Shown here one piece after another: positions 60,810 through 64,000 of a stretch of DNA of 64,000 nt (position 1 is its first letter; every line of letters starts with the position of its first letter). The translations under genes and the position numbers were made by a program. The notes below the pieces were generated by a model, which made no database searches, had not been told where the DNA came from, and saw only the letters and a program-made list of their open reading frames with translations. Source of the DNA: a bacterium (GTDB lineage Bacteria > Planctomycetota > UBA1135 > UBA2386); contig JAUILN010000010.1 of the NCBI GenBank assembly GCA_030432695.1, forward strand, positions 178,910 through 242,909, written 5' to 3'.

Positions 60810-63800
60810 ATGATCCCGACCTCCCGCCTCCTGCCGCTCCTGGCGGCCGCCGCCCTCAGCCCCGCGACCCGCGGCCAGCAGCGCGACTGCGTCCTGGCCC
60901 ACGACCTGTCGCCGGGGCTCGACGCCAGCTACGGGTCCGAGCCGCGGCCCGAACCGAACCATCCCGGCAACCGGCTCGACGAGAAGTTCGTGAGCCTGGC
61001 GGGCGCGCACTACTTCTCCGCCCGGACCCGCTGGGGCACCGCACTGGGCCGCACCGACGGCTCCACGGCCGGCACCACCCTGCTGCGGCAGTTCCCCGGC
61101 TACGGCGACGGCCCGCGCAGCCTCACCGCCCTGGGCAGCACCCTGTTCTTCGTCACCGAGGACCCGGACCACGGCGCCGAACTCTGGAAGACCGACGGCA
61201 CGACCGCGGGCACGACGCTGGTCGCCGACATCCGGAATGGCGAGGCCGGATCGCAGCCCCGGCAGCTCGTCGCGTTCGGCTCGATCCTGCTGTTCGCCGC
61301 CGACGACGGCGTGCACGGCCAGGAGCTGTGGGCCTCCGACGGCACCGCGGGCGGCACCCGGCTGGTCGCCGATCTGGAACCCGGAGCTGCCGGCAGCGAC
61401 CCGAGCGGATTGATCGTCGACCCGCGCGGCACCCAGGTGCTGTTCGGCACGCTCGGCATGGAGCTCTGGCGGACCGACGGAACCACCTCCGGCACGGCGC
61501 TGATCCTCGACGTCGCGCCCGGTCTCGAGGATTCCAACCTGACCTACCTGCAGCCACTCGGCGACCAGGTGCTGTTCGGAGCCTCCGACGGCACGCACGG
61601 CTACGAGCCCTGGATCACCGACGGGACCGCTGCCGGAACGCGCCTGCTCGCCGACCTCTACCCGGGCTCGCGAGGCTCGAGCCCCCAGTTCCCCTGGCGG
61701 GCCTTCGCGTCCGGCGAGCTGCCGTTCCTCGCCGGCGGCCGGGACGGCTACGAGCTCTGGAAGACCGACGGCACCGCGGCGGGCACCGTCCAGGTGCTGG
61801 ACATCCGCAGCGGCTCGGGCAGCAGCGTTCCCGATGCGCTCGGCCAGGGCACCGACACGATCTGGTTCGCCGCCGACGACGGCGTGCACGGCGACGAACT
61901 CTGGACCAGCGATGGCACCACGGCCGGCACCGTGATGGTCGCCGACATCCGGACCGGTTCCGGCAGCAGCTACCTGGACCACGGCGTCGTCGTCGGGGAC
62001 GTGCTGTACTTCCGCGCCGACGACGGCGTGCACGGCAGCGAGATCTGGCGCAGCGACGGCACCGCGGCCGGGACCACCCTGCTCACCGACAGCGCGCCGG
62101 GCAGTGACGGCGCCGACCCGCGCTACCTCACCGCGCTCTCGGGGGGCCGGATCCTCGCGCGGCTCGAACTCCAGGCGACGGGTTCCGAGCTGTACACGAT
62201 CGACACCGCGACGCAGACCGTCGCGTTGACCGCGGACCTGGACGTGCGGCCGGCCTCGTCGGATGCCGAGGCGTTGACGGTCACCCTCGACGGATCCCTG
62301 CTGCTGGTCGCCGACGACGGCAGCCACGGCCGCGAACCATGGGTCATCGACCCGGACGGCAGCGCCCGCCTGCTGCTCGACATCCACGCCGGCACCGCCG
62401 ACAGCGGAATCGAGCGCTTCCGCAGCGGCGTGGTGGGCGGCCGCGTCCGGACCTTCTTCTCCGCCCAGGACGGGATCCACGGCCACGAGCTGTGGACCAC
62501 CGACGGGACCACGGCGGGCACCGTGCTGTTCGCCGACCTGAATCCCGGCACCGAGAGCAGCTATCCCTGGGAGGTCGTGTTCAGTGGCGGCCTGGCCTAC
62601 TTCGCTGCGTCGGGCACCGCGGGGCGGGAGCTGTGGGTCACCGACGGCACGGCCGCCGGCACGCGCGTCCTCGACCTGATCCCCGGCAGCTCGGGGAGCT
62701 ACCCCAGCGACCTGATCGCCTTCGCCGGGATGGTCGCCTACACCGCCGACAGCGGCAGCGGCATCGAACTGCACGTCTCCGACGGCACGCTGGCCGGCAC
62801 GCGGATGGTGGCCGACCTCGCGACCGGCTCCAGCTACCCGCACGGCTTCGTGGTCCACGAAGGCGAGCTGTTCTTCGTCGCCGACACCGACGCCACGGGC
62901 GAGGAGCTGTGGAAGACCGACGGCACCGCCGCCGGCACACAGCTGGTCGCGGACCTGAGGAACGGCAGTGAGGGCAGCGAGCCGTACGACCCGGTGAGCT
63001 TCGGCGGTCGCCTGTTCTTCGGCGCCGACGACGGCATCCACGGCCGCGAGCTGTGGAGCACCGACGGCACGACGGCGGGAACCACGCTGTTCCTCGACCT
63101 CGAGGCGGGCGCCGGCGGCGCGAACCCCGGCGGCCTGACCGCAGCGGACGGCGCGCTGTTCTTCGCGGCGTGGACCAGCACCGACGGCTACGAGATCTGG
63201 CGAACCGACGGCACCGCCGCGAACACCATTCAGGTCACCGACGCTCCCGGCACCGCCTCGACGGGGTACGAAGCGCTGCATGCGGTCGGCGGCGGGGTGC
63301 TGATCTCGGGCGACGACGGTGTGGTCGGCTACGAGCTGTTCTTCTCGGATGGCACCCTCGCCGGCACGGGGCTCCTGGCCGATCTGAACCCGGGTCCGAT
63401 CGGCGCCGACGCCTACGAGTTCGTCGACTTCGCCGGCTCGGTCTGGTTCACCGCCGACAGCGTCGACCACGGCCGCGAGCTGTTCCGCTGCACGGGCCTC
63501 GCGGCGGCGCGTGACCTCGGCGCCCAGTCGGTCGGCGGCGCGACACTCCACGCGACCGCGCCCATCCTCGGTTCGACCGCGACCCTGCGCTGGGACGACG
63601 GCCCGGCGAACGCGCTCGGCGTGCTGCTGCTCGACGTGCCCTTCACGCCCTACACCGACGGCCTGTTCCTGGCCGACAGCTACGCCGCGGTCAGCCCGTT
63701 CGGCGTCACCGTGGCGATGACGACCGAGTCGCAAGGTCTCGCCGCGCTACCGGTCCCCGATCTCCAGGGCCTCGCCGGCGTGCAGCTGCACACCCAGCTG

Positions 63801-63872
63801 TGGTGGTTCGACGGCGCGCAGACCTTCCCGATCACGCCGAGCAACGGCGTCGAGCTGACCCTGCAGCGCTGA
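60810..63872 (+). CDS. Secreted ELWxxDGTxAGTxxV repeat protein (hyalin-like/propeller-like) with C-terminal module
   Basis: About 17 degenerate repeats such as ELWKTDGTTAGTTLVADIRNG...FAADDGVHGQ; signal peptide; C-terminal region like the other secreted proteins. Confidence 0.88.
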   Translation: MIPTSRLLPLLAAAALSPATRGQQRDCVLAHDLSPGLDASYGSEPRPEPNHPGNRLDEKFVSLAGAHYFSARTRWGTALGRTDGSTAGTTLLRQFPGYGDGPRSLTALGSTLFFVTEDPDHGAELWKTDGTTAGTTLVADIRNGEAGSQPRQLVAFGSILLFAADDGVHGQELWASDGTAGGTRLVADLEPGAAGSDPSGLIVDPRGTQVLFGTLGMELWRTDGTTSGTALILDVAPGLEDSNLTYLQPLGDQVLFGASDGTHGYEPWITDGTAAGTRLLADLYPGSRGSSPQFPWRAFASGELPFLAGGRDGYELWKTDGTAAGTVQVLDIRSGSGSSVPDALGQGTDTIWFAADDGVHGDELWTSDGTTAGTVMVADIRTGSGSSYLDHGVVVGDVLYFRADDGVHGSEIWRSDGTAAGTTLLTDSAPGSDGADPRYLTALSGGRILARLELQATGSELYTIDTATQTVALTADLDVRPASSDAEALTVTLDGSLLLVADDGSHGREPWVIDPDGSARLLLDIHAGTADSGIERFRSGVVGGRVRTFFSAQDGIHGHELWTTDGTTAGTVLFADLNPGTESSYPWEVVFSGGLAYFAASGTAGRELWVTDGTAAGTRVLDLIPGSSGSYPSDLIAFAGMVAYTADSGSGIELHVSDGTLAGTRMVADLATGSSYPHGFVVHEGELFFVADTDATGEELWKTDGTAAGTQLVADLRNGSEGSEPYDPVSFGGRLFFGADDGIHGRELWSTDGTTAGTTLFLDLEAGAGGANPGGLTAADGALFFAAWTSTDGYEIWRTDGTAANTIQVTDAPGTASTGYEALHAVGGGVLISGDDGVVGYELFFSDGTLAGTGLLADLNPGPIGADAYEFVDFAGSVWFTADSVDHGRELFRCTGLAAARDLGAQSVGGATLHATAPILGSTATLRWDDGPANALGVLLLDVPFTPYTDGLFLADSYAAVSPFGVTVAMTTESQGLAALPVPDLQGLAGVQLHTQLWWFDGAQTFPITPSNGVELTLQR

Positions 63873-64000
63873 TCGGGACGGCCACGCGGCAGCAGGGCTG
63901 CAGACGGATGCGCAGAATTCTCCAGCCGGGTCCCGGGAACCCCGCGGCCGCGCTTGCCGGCCCAGCCGGCGGACGCGACCATCCCCGTCTCGCCCCAGGA

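Noticed and set aside
57978-63734. 1918-aa minus-strand ORF
   Set aside because: Antisense to two clear genes (11-haem cytochrome and ELW-repeat protein); long because of high-GC codon bias; low-complexity Arg/Ala/Val/Gly composition and no domain.
60810-63872. Repetitive DNA considered as a CRISPR array
   Set aside because: Repeats are in-frame, degenerate and encode ELWxxDGT protein units; no constant repeat/spacer structure.

Overview
High-GC (~70%), densely coding bacterial chromosomal segment. The gene families and secretome style suggest a Planctomycetes-like organism; this is inferred, not proven. On the minus strand it starts with a truncated fusA (EF-G), then an N-formylglutamate amidohydrolase and a KamA-family radical SAM gene. 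A degenerate IgGFc-binding-type surface gene follows, carrying an internal quasi-palindromic insertion. Next is a complete Alternative Complex III (actA, actB, fused actC-actD, actE, actF) joined to a SCO1 gene and an A2-type cytochrome oxidase, about 11.7 kb with mostly 4-bp gene overlaps. The rest holds SDR, GH15, sialate O-acetylesterase, TetR/desaturase, secreted-protein, GT39-like, CysQ-like, wecB- and wecA-like genes and an 11-heme lipoprotein. The most interesting candidates are: (1) a module at 40.7-47.6 kb with a ferredoxin/FAD/cytochrome-b fusion, a 23-CxxCH cytochrome, an outer-membrane beta-barrel candidate and a 7-CxxCH lipoprotein, which looks like a trans-envelope electron conduit; (2) a large lipoprotein at 51.0-54.8 kb whose central region resembles the anthrax protective antigen/binary toxin B pore-forming region; (3) the 166-bp full-length quasi-palindrome in the disrupted IgGFc-type gene. 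No tRNA, rRNA or CRISPR array was recognised. All family calls come from reading motifs and recalled sequence families; no searches were run.
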